A DNA stretch of 34,388 bases from Haloferacaceae archaeon B1-Br10_E2g22 (GTDB lineage Archaea > Halobacteriota > Halobacteria > Halobacteriales > Haloferacaceae): assembly GCA_001563795.1 (NCBI GenBank), contig LKML01000013.1, positions 1 through 34,388 on the forward strand, read 5' to 3'. The notes below the pieces were generated by a model. The model had not been told where the DNA came from. It did not search any database and was given only the letters and a program-made list of their open reading frames with translations. Below are positions 16,836 to 26,937 of this stretch, in pieces; position 1 is the stretch's first letter, and every line of letters starts with the position of its first letter. Made by a program: the position numbers and the translations under genes.

Positions 16836-19604
16836 TTAGGCGTTCAGCACGCCGCGAAGTACTTCGGGTGCGGCCTCGAGAGCCTCATCAAGTGCCTCAA
16901 CATCGGGGCCGCCACCCTGGGCGAAGTCCGGTGGACCGCCACCACCGCCGCCGACTAGGCCGGCCAACTGGCTGACGACCTCACCTGCGTTGATACCTGT
17001 GTCCGCTGGAACGCCGACAACAAACGTTGCACTGTCGCCCTCACCGCTGCCGAGTACGGCAATGGTGTCGTCTTCGACTAGGGCGTTGGCGGTCGCCCGC
17101 AGTTCGTCAACATCGCCGTCGAGTCGCTGGATTACCGCCTGCTGGTCGCCGATCTCGAGGGCATCAGCCTCTGCGGCCGCGCGTGCTTCGGCGAGTTCGT
17201 CTTTGAGGCGGTCGATCTGCTTGCCGCGGTCTTTCCACTCGGTGAAAAAGCGTTCAGCGGTCTCCGGTACTTCCGGTGGGTTGACAGCCAACACGTCGGC
17301 GGCCTCATACAGTGCATCTTCGGTGCGTTGGGTCGCCTCGAGGGCTGCCTCGCCGGCCGCAAAGACGATGCGCTCGACGCCGTCCTGGACGGGTTCTGTC
17401 TTGAGGACTTTGATCGCTCCGACGTTGCCGGTACGGCTGAGGTGGGTGCCACCGCAGGCCTGGACGTCGTCACCAATGTGGATCAGCCGGATGTTGGTTC
17501 CCGGTGGGATACCGCCCTGATACAGATCAAAGCCGTGTTTTTCCTGGGCGTCGTTGCGGTGGGGCCACTCCTGTTTGACGCTGATGTTGTCCCGGACGAG
17601 TTCGTTGGCACGCTGTTCGATTGCTTTGACGTCCTCGCGGGTAATTCGTTCATAATGCCGAACATCGAGCCTCGAGGAGTCGACGCCCTTCTGTGCGCCG
17701 GCCTGCCGAATGTGTTCGCCGAGTACTTGGCGGGTTGCATGGCCGATGATGTGGGTCGCGGTGTGGTGAGCCATCAGCCGCCGTCTACGCTCGCTGTCGA
17801 TCTGCCCGCGGACGAACTCGCCTTTACCAGGGTTGCTGTCTGTGCGGTGGAGCACGACATCACCGATGATCTGGACGTCTTCGACCTCGGCAGTCGTCTC
17901 GTCGCTGGTCAGCGTTCCGTGGTCGGCCGGTTGACCACCGCCCTCTGGATAAAACATCGTCTGGTCGAGTACGACGTCGTAGCCGTCGTCAGCCTCGAAG
18001 ACGTCCAAGACGATCGCCTCGAACTCCATGCGATCTTGGTTGTCGTAGTAGAGTTTGTCCGTCTCGGGCAACTCGCCCAGTCGCTCATCACGCTCGGTGT
18101 GAGTCCCGCTTTCGACAGCATCGTCGTGGCGGGCGGCAACCAGTGAATAAAAGTCATCGGGGATTTCGACGGTTGCATTTCGCTCACCGGCAATCTCGGC
18201 GACCATATCGGGCTGAATGCCATGGGAATCGTACAGCTCGATCAACTGCCCGACTGGGATCGGCTCGTCGCTTCCGGCATACTTGTCGGCCAACTGTTCG
18301 ACTTTCCGAGAGCCACGCTCGAGCGTCTGACGGTATTTGGCTTCCTCTGTTCGGACAATGTCGCGGATCGTATCACGGTTCTCATAGCCCAATCGCTTGG
18401 CCTGCATATCGACGAGTTCGTCCAGCGGTGCGTCGACACCGACGTTATCAACGAGACGTTTGGTTCGCCGGAGAATCATCCGGGCGAGATACCCTGTCGA
18501 GACGTTCGAAGGGACAATTCCATCGCCGAACATGTACGCCAGCGCACGACAGTGGTCGGCAATAGCATAAATGTCCTCGAGCGGCCGCATTAGCGCGGTG
18601 AGTTCCGCGGCGTCAGCCTCGAGGCGGTCGGCGATCTCCGCGCGGGCGGTCTCCATGTCCTCGGCTTCGTCGATATCCATATGGCCGGCGAGTTTGGCCA
18701 CCTGGTGGATGAGTGCCTCTTGGTCTTCGGTGTGGTCGATATCAGCGTTGTCCTTCAGGAAAGCGATCATCTCGGGGTAGACTGCCTCATAGACAGTCGG
18801 TGTGCCCTGGCTCATCCAGGCCCAGCGCTCGAGGCCATAGCCCGTATCGACGATGTAGGTATCCATCTCCGAATACCGGTTGCCGTCTTTCATTTCGTAG
18901 GGGCCGTCTGGGTCTTGTTCTAAGGACATAAAGACCAGCGTGGCAAGTTCCGCGCCTTTATAAATAACCTCGATAGCTGGGCCCGCATTCCCGCCGCCGA
19001 CCCACGGATCTTCGATGTAGGTGATCTCGTCGAGGTCTGCGCCGAGAGATTCAAACAGGCCATCACAGAACTCGACGGTTTCGTCCTTCCAGTAGACCTC
19101 TCCCTCGTAGGCGTACTCGTCGCCGACCTCCTCGCGGGCGTTAAAAGCGTGGTGGGCCATCATCTCGAAGGCCATCGTGTGTCGTCCCGTTTTACCAACG
19201 TTGTCGATATCCTGCATCCGGATACAGGGCTGGGAAATACAGAGTGGGTTGGCCGGCGGTGGGGTCTGACCACTCGTGACCAGTGGCTGGAAATCGTAGA
19301 TAGAAGCCTGGGTCAAAAGCACGTCGTCACGCCAGCGGTTGGCCGCCACCGGATACGGTTCGATGCGCTCGTGGTCGTGATCCTCGAAGTAGGATAAAAA
19401 CGCCTCACGCATTTCTTCGAGTGTGTATTCTTCGGCAAAGCTTTGCTCATCGATGAATCGGTAATCCTCACACGGTGGCTCTCCGCACAGCGTTCGGTCG
19501 TGGTCGCGCGTCCAGAAGTGTGCCCCACACGATTCGCACTCCCGGCGCACGAAGTCTTCGGCCTCAAAGTACTCGAGGCGATACTCCTGTGCTAACTCGC
19601 TCAT
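16836..19604 (-). CDS. alaS: Alanyl-tRNA synthetase (archaeal type)
   Basis: This 922-residue class II synthetase charges tRNA-Ala with alanine. It has the archaeal N-terminal Cys-rich segment (CESCGAHFW and the following Cys pair), the class II catalytic core (with [16 protein letters not shown] and the motif-2 region), and the tRNA-binding helical region. The editing domain has its two zinc motifs, HTATH (near residue 616) and CGGTH (near 718), which remove mis-attached Ser or Gly. The C-terminal Ala-type domain ends in a Gly-rich [15 protein letters not shown] stretch. Length and architecture are complete, and no frame disruption is seen. It is convergent with the pelA side and divergent from the aminopeptidase gene. 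Regulation is not evident beyond a terminator-like hairpin after its stop. Confidence 0.96.
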   Translation of the reverse strand: MSELAQEYRLEYFEAEDFVRRECESCGAHFWTRDHDRTLCGEPPCEDYRFIDEQSFAEEYTLEEMREAFLSYFEDHDHERIEPYPVAANRWRDDVLLTQASIYDFQPLVTSGQTPPPANPLCISQPCIRMQDIDNVGKTGRHTMAFEMMAHHAFNAREEVGDEYAYEGEVYWKDETVEFCDGLFESLGADLDEITYIEDPWVGGGNAGPAIEVIYKGAELATLVFMSLEQDPDGPYEMKDGNRYSEMDTYIVDTGYGLERWAWMSQGTPTVYEAVYPEMIAFLKDNADIDHTEDQEALIHQVAKLAGHMDIDEAEDMETARAEIADRLEADAAELTALMRPLEDIYAIADHCRALAYMFGDGIVPSNVSTGYLARMILRRTKRLVDNVGVDAPLDELVDMQAKRLGYENRDTIRDIVRTEEAKYRQTLERGSRKVEQLADKYAGSDEPIPVGQLIELYDSHGIQPDMVAEIAGERNATVEIPDDFYSLVAARHDDAVESGTHTERDERLGELPETDKLYYDNQDRMEFEAIVLDVFEADDGYDVVLDQTMFYPEGGGQPADHGTLTSDETTAEVEDVQIIGDVVLHRTDSNPGKGEFVRGQIDSERRRRLMAHHTATHIIGHATRQVLGEHIRQAGAQKGVDSSRLDVRHYERITREDVKAIEQRANELVRDNISVKQEWPHRNDAQEKHGFDLYQGGIPPGTNIRLIHIGDDVQACGGTHLSRTGNVGAIKVLKTEPVQDGVERIVFAAGEAALEATQRTEDALYEAADVLAVNPPEVPETAERFFTEWKDRGKQIDRLKDELAEARAAAEADALEIGDQQAVIQRLDGDVDELRATANALVEDDTIAVLGSGEGDSATFVVGVPADTGINAGEVVSQLAGLVGGGGGGPPDFAQGGGPDVEALDEALEAAPEVLRGVLNA

Positions 19605-19756
19605 TACTGTTCTGTGGCTTATGATGCTCTAAAAGGGTTCCGACGACCGCCTGAGCGTGTGAGTCTGTGGCTATTTCTTGCGGAGTCCACCGCATCGGAA
19701 CCGTCCATATTGCAGCAGACGGCGACTCTTTAGGCAGTCAACACACGACTACTGGT

Positions 19757-20836
19757 ATGGATCCACGAATCCGCGAGCACGCCGAAACCATCGTCGAACA
19801 CTCGGTCGACATCCAGGAAGGCGATCGTGTCGTCATTCAACTGCCCAACGAGGCCGAAGACCTTGCGGTCGCACTGCATGAATGCTGTGGAGAACGCGGT
19901 GCAATGCCAGTCTACGTCGCTAACTCTCAGCGTGCCTCGAGAGCGTATCTCCGTGCTGGCGACGACGAATACGAAACGCCCGAACACAAACAGGCACTCG
20001 TCGAGCAGACGGATGTGTTCATCGTCGCACGCGGGGGTGCGAACGTCTCCGAAACAAGCGACATCCCGCCGAAAACCAACGCCGCCTACCGGCGCGCACT
20101 CAAGCCGATTCAGGAAGAACGTCTCTCGAAACGCTGGTGTCTCACCCAGTTTCCGACCAGTGGCCACGCCCAGTTGGCGGGTATGAGCACCGAAGCCTAC
20201 GAGAACTTCGTCTGGGATGCCGTCTCGCTGGACTGGAAAGCCCAACGGGAGTTCCAAGCCGAGATGGTCGAGCGTCTCGACGACGCCGCCGAGGTCAGAA
20301 TCGTCGCAGGCAACGAAACCGACCTCACCTTTTCGATTGCCGGCAACCGGACGCTCAACGATTACGGCGAAAAGAACCTGCCCGGCGGTGAGGTCTTTAC
20401 CGCCCCAGTCGCCGACAGCGTCGAGGGATCAGTCTACTTCGATATTCCACTCTACCGGCAGGGCCGAAAAATCGAGGACGTTCGACTCGTCTTCGAAAAC
20501 GGCGACGTGGTCGAACACAGTGCGGAAAGTGGCAAGGAGCTACTCTCCGAAATTCTCAACACCGACGACGGCGCGCGACGTATTGGCGAGTTCGGCGTCG
20601 GGATGAACCGCGCTATCGATCAGGTCACGTACAATATGTTGTTTGATGAAAAAATGGGTGATACGATTCACCTCGCTGTGGGGTCTGCTTACGAAGAGAC
20701 CGTCGGCGAGGACAACGAGCGCAATGAATCGGCCGAACACGTCGACATGATCGTCGATATGAGCGAGGACTCTCGGATCGAACTCGACGGCGAGGTAGTC
20801 CAAGAAAACGGCACGTTCGTCTTCGAGGACGAATAA
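19757..20836 (+). CDS. Leucyl aminopeptidase-type metallopeptidase, M29 (AmpS/AmpT) family
   Basis: Cytosolic aminopeptidase predicted to remove N-terminal residues from peptides with a two-metal centre. The 359-residue protein carries the likely M29 metal ligands in order: Glu in LPGGEVFTAP, Glu in RRIGEFGVG, His and Tyr in IHLAVGSAY, and His and Asp in SAEHVDMIVD. The N-terminal half holds the usual alpha/beta domain. The frame opens at 19667, but the M29 N-terminus fits MDPRIREHAE, so I start at 19757. An A/T-rich CTCTTTAGG about 27 bases upstream would serve a leaderless transcript. Divergent from alaS and followed, on the opposite strand, by the lrp gene. Confidence 0.87.
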   Translation: MDPRIREHAETIVEHSVDIQEGDRVVIQLPNEAEDLAVALHECCGERGAMPVYVANSQRASRAYLRAGDDEYETPEHKQALVEQTDVFIVARGGANVSETSDIPPKTNAAYRRALKPIQEERLSKRWCLTQFPTSGHAQLAGMSTEAYENFVWDAVSLDWKAQREFQAEMVERLDDAAEVRIVAGNETDLTFSIAGNRTLNDYGEKNLPGGEVFTAPVADSVEGSVYFDIPLYRQGRKIEDVRLVFENGDVVEHSAESGKELLSEILNTDDGARRIGEFGVGMNRAIDQVTYNMLFDEKMGDTIHLAVGSAYEETVGEDNERNESAEHVDMIVDMSEDSRIELDGEVVQENGTFVFEDE

Positions 20837-20892
20837 TCCCAGAGTACAGCCGTCGCTGGACTCCTGTGAGAACGAAACAATACTCGAACAGC

Positions 20893-21357
20893 TTACTCGT
20901 CTTCGTCGATATCGAGGTCGAACTGTTCGTTTTCGCTAACAGCGTTGAGCACAACACTGGTGTTGGACTCACGGATGTCGACGTCGGTCAACAGCTCTTT
21001 GATTTGGCTGTTCATGCCGTCTGTGTCTTTGAACTTCCCGATGGCAATAATATCGTAATCACCCGTTACTTCGTAGACACTGACCATCTGTTTTTGTTCT
21101 CGCAGGCGGTCGGTGATCTCGGGCAGCGCACTGCCTTCGACTTTGAGATGAATTACGGCCGTTACATCGTAACCAAGTGCGCCGTAATCAACGATTGGGG
21201 TGTACCCGTTGACAACGCCTTCGGCCTCGAGATCCCGAAGGTGATTCGAGACTGTCGTCACCGAAACATCGAGATCCTCGCCGAGACTTCGCAAACTGGC
21301 GCGACCGTTTCCGAGTAATGCATTGATCAACTTGGCGTCCAAGTTTTCGTACGTCAT
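20893..21357 (-). CDS. lrp: Lrp/AsnC family transcriptional regulator
   Basis: A 154-residue feast/famine regulator. The N-terminal helix-turn-helix (about 20-42, [20 protein letters not shown]) is followed by the linker strand and a RAM ligand-binding domain with the typical [12 protein letters not shown]. The C-terminus is acidic. Such proteins form dimers and octamers and sense amino acids. The gene is divergent from glnA across a 125-base spacer. In Halobacterium an Lrp gene likewise neighbours glnA and regulates it, so control of glutamine synthesis (and of itself) is the likely role; this is inference from position and family knowledge. Confidence 0.93.
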   Translation of the reverse strand: MTYENLDAKLINALLGNGRASLRSLGEDLDVSVTTVSNHLRDLEAEGVVNGYTPIVDYGALGYDVTAVIHLKVEGSALPEITDRLREQKQMVSVYEVTGDYDIIAIGKFKDTDGMNSQIKELLTDVDIRESNTSVVLNAVSENEQFDLDIDEDE

Positions 21358-21385
21358 TACAGTTTACAACTCCCCGGGGGGATTA

Positions 21386-21395
21386 GAATTTTACG
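21386..21395 (-). promoter_or_regulatory. TATA-like element of lrp
   Basis: The minus-strand reading CGTAAAATTC lies about 29-38 bases before the lrp ATG. The spacer also contains an 8-bp palindrome CCCCGGGG at 21372-21379, between this element and the lrp start, where a bound protein would cover the transcription start. Confidence 0.35.
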
Positions 21396-21446
21396 AATAT
21401 CCAATTTCTCAGTTTCCGCGGGGTAATTGCACTAAGCGGTAAGATC

Positions 21447-21452
21447 TTTATA
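21447..21452 (+). promoter_or_regulatory. TATA box of glnA
   Basis: TTTATA lies 31-36 bases before the chosen ATG at 21483, giving an expected leader of a few bases. The upstream in-frame ATG at 21459 is only about 10 bases from this box and would fall before the transcript start, supporting 21483. Confidence 0.5.
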
Positions 21453-21482
21453 CTGGCAGTGAATGATTCAGGTGTCCACAAC

Positions 21483-22853
21483 ATGACGGAAGAAAACGTT
21501 GCCACTGATGGTGGATTGACGGAAAAAGAACAGGCAGTAATTGACGAAATTGAAGAAGAAGGAATCGACTTCCTTCGGCTACAGTTCACGGATATCCTCG
21601 GAGTCGTAAAGAACGTTTCAGTTCCAGCACGGCAGGCTGAGAAAGCCTTTACCGACGGTATCTACTTCGATGGTTCGTCGATCAGCGGCTTTGTCCGTAT
21701 CCAGGAATCCGACATGCGGCTCAAGCCCGACCCGGATACGTTTGCCATTCTTCCATGGCGAAAAGACGAAGAAAGCGGTGCTGCACGCCTTATTTGTGAT
21801 ATTATCGACACCTCGACTGGCGAGCCGTTCAAAGGCGACCCACGCTATGTGCTGAAAGACGCCCTCGCAAAAGCCGAAGAACACGGCTACGATGTGAACA
21901 TGGCTCCTGAGCCGGAGTTCTTCCTGTTCAAACAGGACGAAGACGGATACGCAACCACCGAATTCGCCGACCAGGGTGGTTACTTCGACCTTGCACCAAA
22001 GGATCTTGCAAGTGACGTTCGACGTGATATCATCTTCGCGCTCGAAGACATGGGCTTCGAGATCGAAGCCAGCCACCACGAGGTCGCCGAGGGTCAATAC
22101 GAGATCAACTTCGAGTACGACGACGCACTCACCACCGCAGACAACGTCGCAACGTTCCGGACGGTCGTTCGTGCGGTCGCCGCACAGCACGACCTGCATG
22201 CGACGTTCATGCCGAAACCCGTCCCCAAAATCAACGGTTCGGGGATGCACACGCACATGTCGCTGTTCGAAGACGGCGAAAACGCCTTCCACGACGGCGA
22301 CGACGAGTTCGACCTGAGTGAGACGGCTCACTCGTTCCTCGCAGGCATTCTCGAGCACGCCCAGGCAATCTGTGCTGTCACTGACCCAACGGTCAACTCC
22401 TACAAACGCTTGGTTCCTGGCTACGAGGCTCCAGTGTATGTCGCCTGGTCGGATCGAAACCGTTCGGCGCTCATCCGCAAACCGGCCGCCCGCGTTCCAG
22501 CCGCCAGCCGTATCGAGGCCCGCTTCCCCGATCCGTCGTGTAACCCATACCTCGCGTTCGCTGCGCTCATCACTGCCGGTCTCGACGGCATCGAACAAGG
22601 CCTCGAGGCACCGGATCCAGTTCGAGAGAACATCTATGAGTTCGATGAGACAAAGCGTGCCGAATACGGCATCGAGACGCTTCCAGGTAACCTCGGCGAG
22701 GCAATCGACGCGCTCGAAGCAGACGAGGTTATTCTCGACGCGCTCGGCGAACACGTTGCCGAGAAGTTCGTCGAAGCCAAATCCGCCGAGTACGACGACT
22801 ACCGCATCGACGTCTCGCAGTGGGAACTCGACCGTTACCTCGAGACGTTCTAA
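21483..22853 (+). CDS. glnA: Glutamine synthetase, type I
   Basis: This enzyme makes glutamine from glutamate, ammonia and ATP, the main route of ammonium assimilation, as a cytosolic dodecamer. The 456-residue GSI shows the Asp-containing loop FDGSSISGF, metal-ligand Glu in [20 protein letters not shown], the ATP-site signature [12 protein letters not shown], the glutamate-site [13 protein letters not shown], and [19 protein letters not shown]. The classic adenylylation motif (KNLYDLP) is not present at the expected place, where NIYEFDE stands instead, so control by adenylylation is unlikely. Divergent from lrp, which probably regulates it. Its stop overlaps the stop of the convergent PAP2 gene by 4 bases. 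Confidence 0.97.
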   Translation: MTEENVATDGGLTEKEQAVIDEIEEEGIDFLRLQFTDILGVVKNVSVPARQAEKAFTDGIYFDGSSISGFVRIQESDMRLKPDPDTFAILPWRKDEESGAARLICDIIDTSTGEPFKGDPRYVLKDALAKAEEHGYDVNMAPEPEFFLFKQDEDGYATTEFADQGGYFDLAPKDLASDVRRDIIFALEDMGFEIEASHHEVAEGQYEINFEYDDALTTADNVATFRTVVRAVAAQHDLHATFMPKPVPKINGSGMHTHMSLFEDGENAFHDGDDEFDLSETAHSFLAGILEHAQAICAVTDPTVNSYKRLVPGYEAPVYVAWSDRNRSALIRKPAARVPAASRIEARFPDPSCNPYLAFAALITAGLDGIEQGLEAPDPVRENIYEFDETKRAEYGIETLPGNLGEAIDALEADEVILDALGEHVAEKFVEAKSAEYDDYRIDVSQWELDRYLETF

Positions 22854-23758
22854 GGCCGACCCGATTCGAATTTTTTTGCGCTCGAGCCAACCAGTGGCAA
22901 CAACAGAATACAGCTCATGGCAACGCCGCTTGCAAGGGCTGTCTCGAGCATCGATAACAAACCCGCATACGCACTGACCCACAGCCCACCAGCAACAGCC
23001 AGCCCAGCCAGCGACACCGCAAGCGAAACCGGTGGTGCCGCCAGCAGTCGGTCTCGTTGCCAATACCAGAGACAACCGCCACCAACGGCGGTGCCAACTA
23101 CAATCGCCGCCTGTGTGAGTTCGCGTGTGTGGCCGCCGGTGCTTGCGGCTGCAAACCCGAGCAGTTCAACGACGGCAGCCAGCCCGAACAGCCGCTCGGG
23201 CCGCAGGCCGTCCAGATCTTGACCAACAGTCAGTCCGACAGCCAAGATTCCGACACCGACGGCGACCCCGGCGATTACATCACGTGGATAATGGACACCC
23301 AATACGAGCTGTGAGAGCCCGATGAATAACACGGCCCCGAGAGCCAACAGGAGACGGGTTCGTTGCCGACCAGCCGAGACCAACACGCCAAGCCCACCGT
23401 AGACAACGGTTGCAGCGACCGTATGGCCACTTGGAAACCTAAAGCCACTGGCGTCGATCTCGCTGGCGACAAACGGCCCGATCAGAGCCGGTAGGGTGGT
23501 GGGATCGAACGGTGTTGTTGAGGGCCTCGGCAGTGCCACGATGGTCTTAATCGTCAACACAACCGCGAGGCCGACGACCGCAAGGCTCACGACGAAGACC
23601 GCAATCGAACGGATCTCCTCGTCGTACTTCGGACTGATCCAGTACAGCAGTGCGAGCCCGACAAGGACGAACCAGGCGTCGCCCGCAAGCGTGATGAACG
23701 CAAAGACAGTCACAACGATATCGACCCCAGAAATCAGCAACTGGCTACTCGGCAGCAT
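22850..23758 (-). CDS. PAP2-superfamily membrane phosphatase
   Basis: A 302-residue multi-pass membrane protein with a type 2 phosphatidic acid phosphatase core. The first motif is KTIVALPRP, the second FPSGH, and the third [12 protein letters not shown]. The third usually reads SRxxxxxHxxxD, so the phosphate-binding Arg is Gln here while the catalytic His and Asp remain. The substrate would be a lipid or isoprenoid phosphate at the membrane surface. Beyond the core (after about residue 190) four further hydrophobic segments form a C-terminal extension. It is co-oriented with the YihY-like gene upstream (52-base gap), so the two may be one transcript. Confidence 0.85.
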   Translation of the reverse strand: MLPSSQLLISGVDIVVTVFAFITLAGDAWFVLVGLALLYWISPKYDEEIRSIAVFVVSLAVVGLAVVLTIKTIVALPRPSTTPFDPTTLPALIGPFVASEIDASGFRFPSGHTVAATVVYGGLGVLVSAGRQRTRLLLALGAVLFIGLSQLVLGVHYPRDVIAGVAVGVGILAVGLTVGQDLDGLRPERLFGLAAVVELLGFAAASTGGHTRELTQAAIVVGTAVGGGCLWYWQRDRLLAAPPVSLAVSLAGLAVAGGLWVSAYAGLLSMLETALASGVAMSCILLLPLVGSSAKKFESGRP

Positions 23759-23810
23759 TGCTCGGACTCAGCTTGACGTGTCAGCACGTAATCCGGTTTC
23801 GGTATCCCAC

Positions 23811-25232
23811 TCAGTTGCGGCGGTCGCGGGCCATATCGATTGCTTTGCCCGGAACATCCAGCAGATTGAGCCCGATGCCGACGACGACAAAAACGACGTA
23901 CAACCCGAGCGTCGACAGAAAGATAATCAACATCGCCGCGATGGCGAGCCAGTCGCTTTGGAACAAATAAAACGCCCCGAGTGTCAGCGCGGTTCCGTAC
24001 AGTAACACGAGATACGGCCCCCAACCACGGGCGTGCCCACGGCGCATTCTCGAGCGGACGTAGCCTTTGAGTTCGGATTCGACTGATGGTTTGTCCACCG
24101 TCCGTTCGCGCACGTCGGCCTCGAAGGCATCGAGATCTGCCCGGAGTTCGGCAACGCGGTCGTCGATCTCACCGATATCGGGGGCCCCGCGTGGTTCAAC
24201 GCGGTTGCTGTCGGCGGCACCACTCGTCTCTCCGGCGTCGTCGGTCGACGCACGTCCCTCAGGCGGCATATACTCACACTCTTGGCCGCCGGCTTGTTGT
24301 AACTGCCGGTCGCCTGACGTACCCAGATTATTGGATTCGATGCCCTGGTTGTCATCAGCCAGATTTCCAGCAGCGTCCTGATTGGCAGCTGTCCCAGGTG
24401 AATCATTATCAGTCGCCTCTGAAGTACTCGAAAACGGTGGCCCACCTGTTGCGTCGTCGGCCAACACGGCGTTTATTACTGCGCCGAGAATGACGATGAT
24501 TGCGGCGAAATACAGCCAGGTGACCAACAACAGGATCCCGCCGATTACGCCGTAGGCTTCGAATTGGCCGGCATTTGCAGCATACACCTGAAAGCCGGCC
24601 TGCAACAGCATCCAGCCGAACCCAGCAAACAGCGCGCCAGGGGCTGCTTCGCGCACCGGAATCGGCGGGTTCGGAAACTGTCGGTACATCGGCAAAAACG
24701 CCACTGTAAGGACGACTGGCAGTGCGAGAATGCTCACAACCTGGCTTGCCGGCCCTAACGGTAGGGCCGCCAGCACGGTGCCGGCGGCGACCATCACGCT
24801 CACGCCAATGCCAATCCCGACCAGTACTGCTGTCGCGTCTTTGAGTTCGCCAACGAAACTCGAGGTTTCTATCTGTCCGTAGATTGACAAAAACGCAGTA
24901 TCGAGCGCACGAAAGACTTTGAGCGTACTCCAGGCCAACACGCCGACGCCAACGACGGTCGCTCCGCCACGACCCGGTGCATCAGCAATCGCCCCGGCGA
25001 TGGCATCCTCGCCGGCCGGTGTCAGAAACTCCTGTGTGAGCGCGACGAGTTGTTCGGCAAACGCATCGCCCGCAACCGTCGATGCGACGACGAGTATCAA
25101 CAGCAGCGCGGGCAACAATGAGACAAACCCATAGTAGGCGACGCTCGCGGCCAAAAACGTGATCTGTTGGTCTTGGGCGGTTTCGATTACCTGCTTTACC
25201 GTTGTCAAGCGGGAACGGCCAGGAGTGGTCAC
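23811..25232 (-). CDS. YihY/BrkB-family (UPF0761) membrane protein with a C-terminal extension
   Basis: A 473-residue integral membrane protein. Residues 10-260 contain the YihY domain: an N-terminal amphipathic part, ASVAYYGFVSLLPALLLIL, WSTLKVFRALDTAF, and four more hydrophobic helices ending in LGAVINAVLADD. The family was once misnamed ribonuclease BN; its transport or other function is unsettled. Residues 261-355 are a long low-complexity acidic linker. Residues 355-395 look helical and charged, and 406-458 contain two more membrane segments. The gene precedes the PAP2 gene on the same strand, suggesting a shared envelope role. Confidence 0.83.
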   Translation of the reverse strand: MTTPGRSRLTTVKQVIETAQDQQITFLAASVAYYGFVSLLPALLLILVVASTVAGDAFAEQLVALTQEFLTPAGEDAIAGAIADAPGRGGATVVGVGVLAWSTLKVFRALDTAFLSIYGQIETSSFVGELKDATAVLVGIGIGVSVMVAAGTVLAALPLGPASQVVSILALPVVLTVAFLPMYRQFPNPPIPVREAAPGALFAGFGWMLLQAGFQVYAANAGQFEAYGVIGGILLLVTWLYFAAIIVILGAVINAVLADDATGGPPFSSTSEATDNDSPGTAANQDAAGNLADDNQGIESNNLGTSGDRQLQQAGGQECEYMPPEGRASTDDAGETSGAADSNRVEPRGAPDIGEIDDRVAELRADLDAFEADVRERTVDKPSVESELKGYVRSRMRRGHARGWGPYLVLLYGTALTLGAFYLFQSDWLAIAAMLIIFLSTLGLYVVFVVVGIGLNLLDVPGKAIDMARDRRN

Positions 25233-25344
25233 TACAAGCTATTCAGCAAGGAATCAAATAGAATCATGGATCTTTCGACCACATAGAACGTCAGTAGGCG
25301 GCCTGTGACCCTCGAGTTGTCTGCCGATTCGTACAATCACCCAC

Positions 25345-26472
25345 TCAGTCGGCGTCGGGTGCGGCGGCCGCTTGGATCTCGTCGATTGTCGCGTTGGTTT
25401 TGAACGCTGTGCCGCTGTAGTGGGCACGTGAGGCTTCGTATCCTGCGTTCCGCAGGTCGTCGAGAAACTCATCCATCGCGTTCGCAGGTACCCCCCACTG
25501 TTTGCAAAGACGGTGTTGGTCGTAGTGGGTGGGCGTATCGATCTCGGATTCAATCGTCGACAACAGTCTATCTGCCCGGCTTACGGTACCCATTTCGGCA
25601 GAAAGCTCCCGGCGGACAGTACTCACGAATTCGCTGTCTGCCACCGGACCGAGCCAGGTCGGGCCTGCAGTCAGTAGTCGGTTGCTCCCGCAGACTGGAC
25701 ACGTCTGTGGTACTGACTGCGGATGGTGGCCACCCTCTATGCGTCGGGCCAGACAGTCTTCACAGTGATGGATGTAGCCGAGTTCCTCGAGTAAGCTGTC
25801 GGCCGCAGTTGCTCGATGGTCTAACTCGAGATACGTCCGGGCGTAGTGCCGTGAAACGTGCGAACAGATGGGCTGGGCGGCCACATCGTAGCGCGCGGCG
25901 GTTCGAACCAGTGCCGAAAGCAGCGTGCGGAGTCCCATTTCGGGGTGGTAGTCGGTGTTTTGCGGCACCGTGCTGTATTTGCGAATCCCGCTTTGTTTGT
26001 GGGCCCCACACAGTGGGGCAGTGTCAGTAGCAGTAACACAAACGAGATTCCGGGCACCCGAAAACGCCGCATCGATAAAGGGAATTGGCGTTCCGAACGG
26101 ATCGAGATCGACTACATCAAACAGCGATTCATGCAACAGCGCGTTGACGTTTCGTTCGACTGCAGTGGCCTTTAGGTCGTTGTGCTCGAGGTTCGCTTGG
26201 GCTACGTCGACGGCCTCGGTGTCGATATCACAGCAGGTCACCTCGTAGCCTTCGTTTGCGGCTCGTACGCCCCGGATGCCGGAGGCAGCCATTGCGTCCA
26301 GATACGTCGACACGCGCGGTTCGCGCTCCTGGTAGGCCCGGAGGACGGCGACGGTGATATCGCGGTTGAGTTCCATCGTCGGATTGAAAAACACGCCGTC
26401 GCCGCTGCCCTCGCTGGTGCCGTCTCGAGGCGTTTCGACCTCGATTGAGAGGCCCCCTTCGGTGAGTTCCAT
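25345..26472 (-). CDS. trm1: tRNA (guanine-26-N2)-dimethyltransferase Trm1
   Basis: SAM-dependent enzyme that converts G26 of many tRNAs to N2,N2-dimethylguanosine. The 375-residue protein has the SAM-binding [16 protein letters not shown] (about 59-74), the acidic CDIDTEA, the catalytic DPFGTP motif (124-129), and a C-terminal zinc-binding region with Cys237, Cys240, Cys258 and Cys261. [11 protein letters not shown] near residue 30 is typical of the family. The open frame extends seven codons upstream, but [12 protein letters not shown] fits the family start, so 26472 is used. Divergent from the SWIM protein gene with 80 bases between starts. Confidence 0.94.
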   Translation of the reverse strand: MELTEGGLSIEVETPRDGTSEGSGDGVFFNPTMELNRDITVAVLRAYQEREPRVSTYLDAMAASGIRGVRAANEGYEVTCCDIDTEAVDVAQANLEHNDLKATAVERNVNALLHESLFDVVDLDPFGTPIPFIDAAFSGARNLVCVTATDTAPLCGAHKQSGIRKYSTVPQNTDYHPEMGLRTLLSALVRTAARYDVAAQPICSHVSRHYARTYLELDHRATAADSLLEELGYIHHCEDCLARRIEGGHHPQSVPQTCPVCGSNRLLTAGPTWLGPVADSEFVSTVRRELSAEMGTVSRADRLLSTIESEIDTPTHYDQHRLCKQWGVPANAMDEFLDDLRNAGYEASRAHYSGTAFKTNATIDEIQAAAAPDAD

Positions 26473-26552
26473 ACAGAGGGTCGACCAACCCACTCAAAAA
26501 AGGATGCGACCCGCATCGAACCTGTTTTGCCGACGCTGCGAGAAGGGCTGCT

Positions 26553-26900
26553 GTGGCCGAAAGCGACGAGTGGCGAGCGGCACTTGCGGCGGCCGGCGAG
26601 CTACAGCCCGAGATCGTCCGTAGCATTCTGTCGGCCCACGGCGACCGCGGCCAGCGAGCCATCGAAGCCGTCTCCGAACGTCGCATCAAACAGTACCGCG
26701 ATTTCACGGTTGTCGTCGGCTACGACGAAGAGTACGTCGTCGAAGACGGCGGCTGTACCTGCAAAGACAGCCAGTACAATCTCGATGCGGCTGATCCCAC
26801 ACAGTTGTGTTGGCACGCACTGGCCGTCGAGATTGCCGAACGTATTGACGAAGTTGACGACCACGATATGTGGTACTCGGACGTTCGAGAGTTCCTTTGA
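26553..26900 (+). CDS. SWIM-type zinc finger protein, stand-alone
   Basis: A 115-residue protein, starting at GTG, whose C-terminal half carries the SWIM pattern CxC...CxH (Cys68, Cys70, Cys86, His88; CTCKDS then LCWHAL). The N-terminal half (residues 1-45) is helical and may bind nucleic acid or a partner. SWIM domains occur in DNA-repair and recombination proteins, including Shu-complex subunits that assist RecA/RadA filaments, but the role of small haloarchaeal SWIM proteins is not established. Divergent from trm1, so a shared bidirectional promoter region is likely. Confidence 0.8.
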   Translation: MAESDEWRAALAAAGELQPEIVRSILSAHGDRGQRAIEAVSERRIKQYRDFTVVVGYDEEYVVEDGGCTCKDSQYNLDAADPTQLCWHALAVEIAERIDEVDDHDMWYSDVREFL

Positions 26901-26937
26901 GGTATCACAAAGATTGCAATTGAGACTGCGGTGTCGG

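Noticed and set aside
17328-18146. A 272-codon plus-strand frame inside alaS
   Set aside because: Antisense shadow of a complete, well-conserved synthetase; no recognisable motif.
21618-23075. A 485-codon open frame on the minus strand opposite glnA
   Set aside because: It is the mirror of the strongly biased glnA and PAP2 sequence, shows no domain, and glnA is unmistakable.
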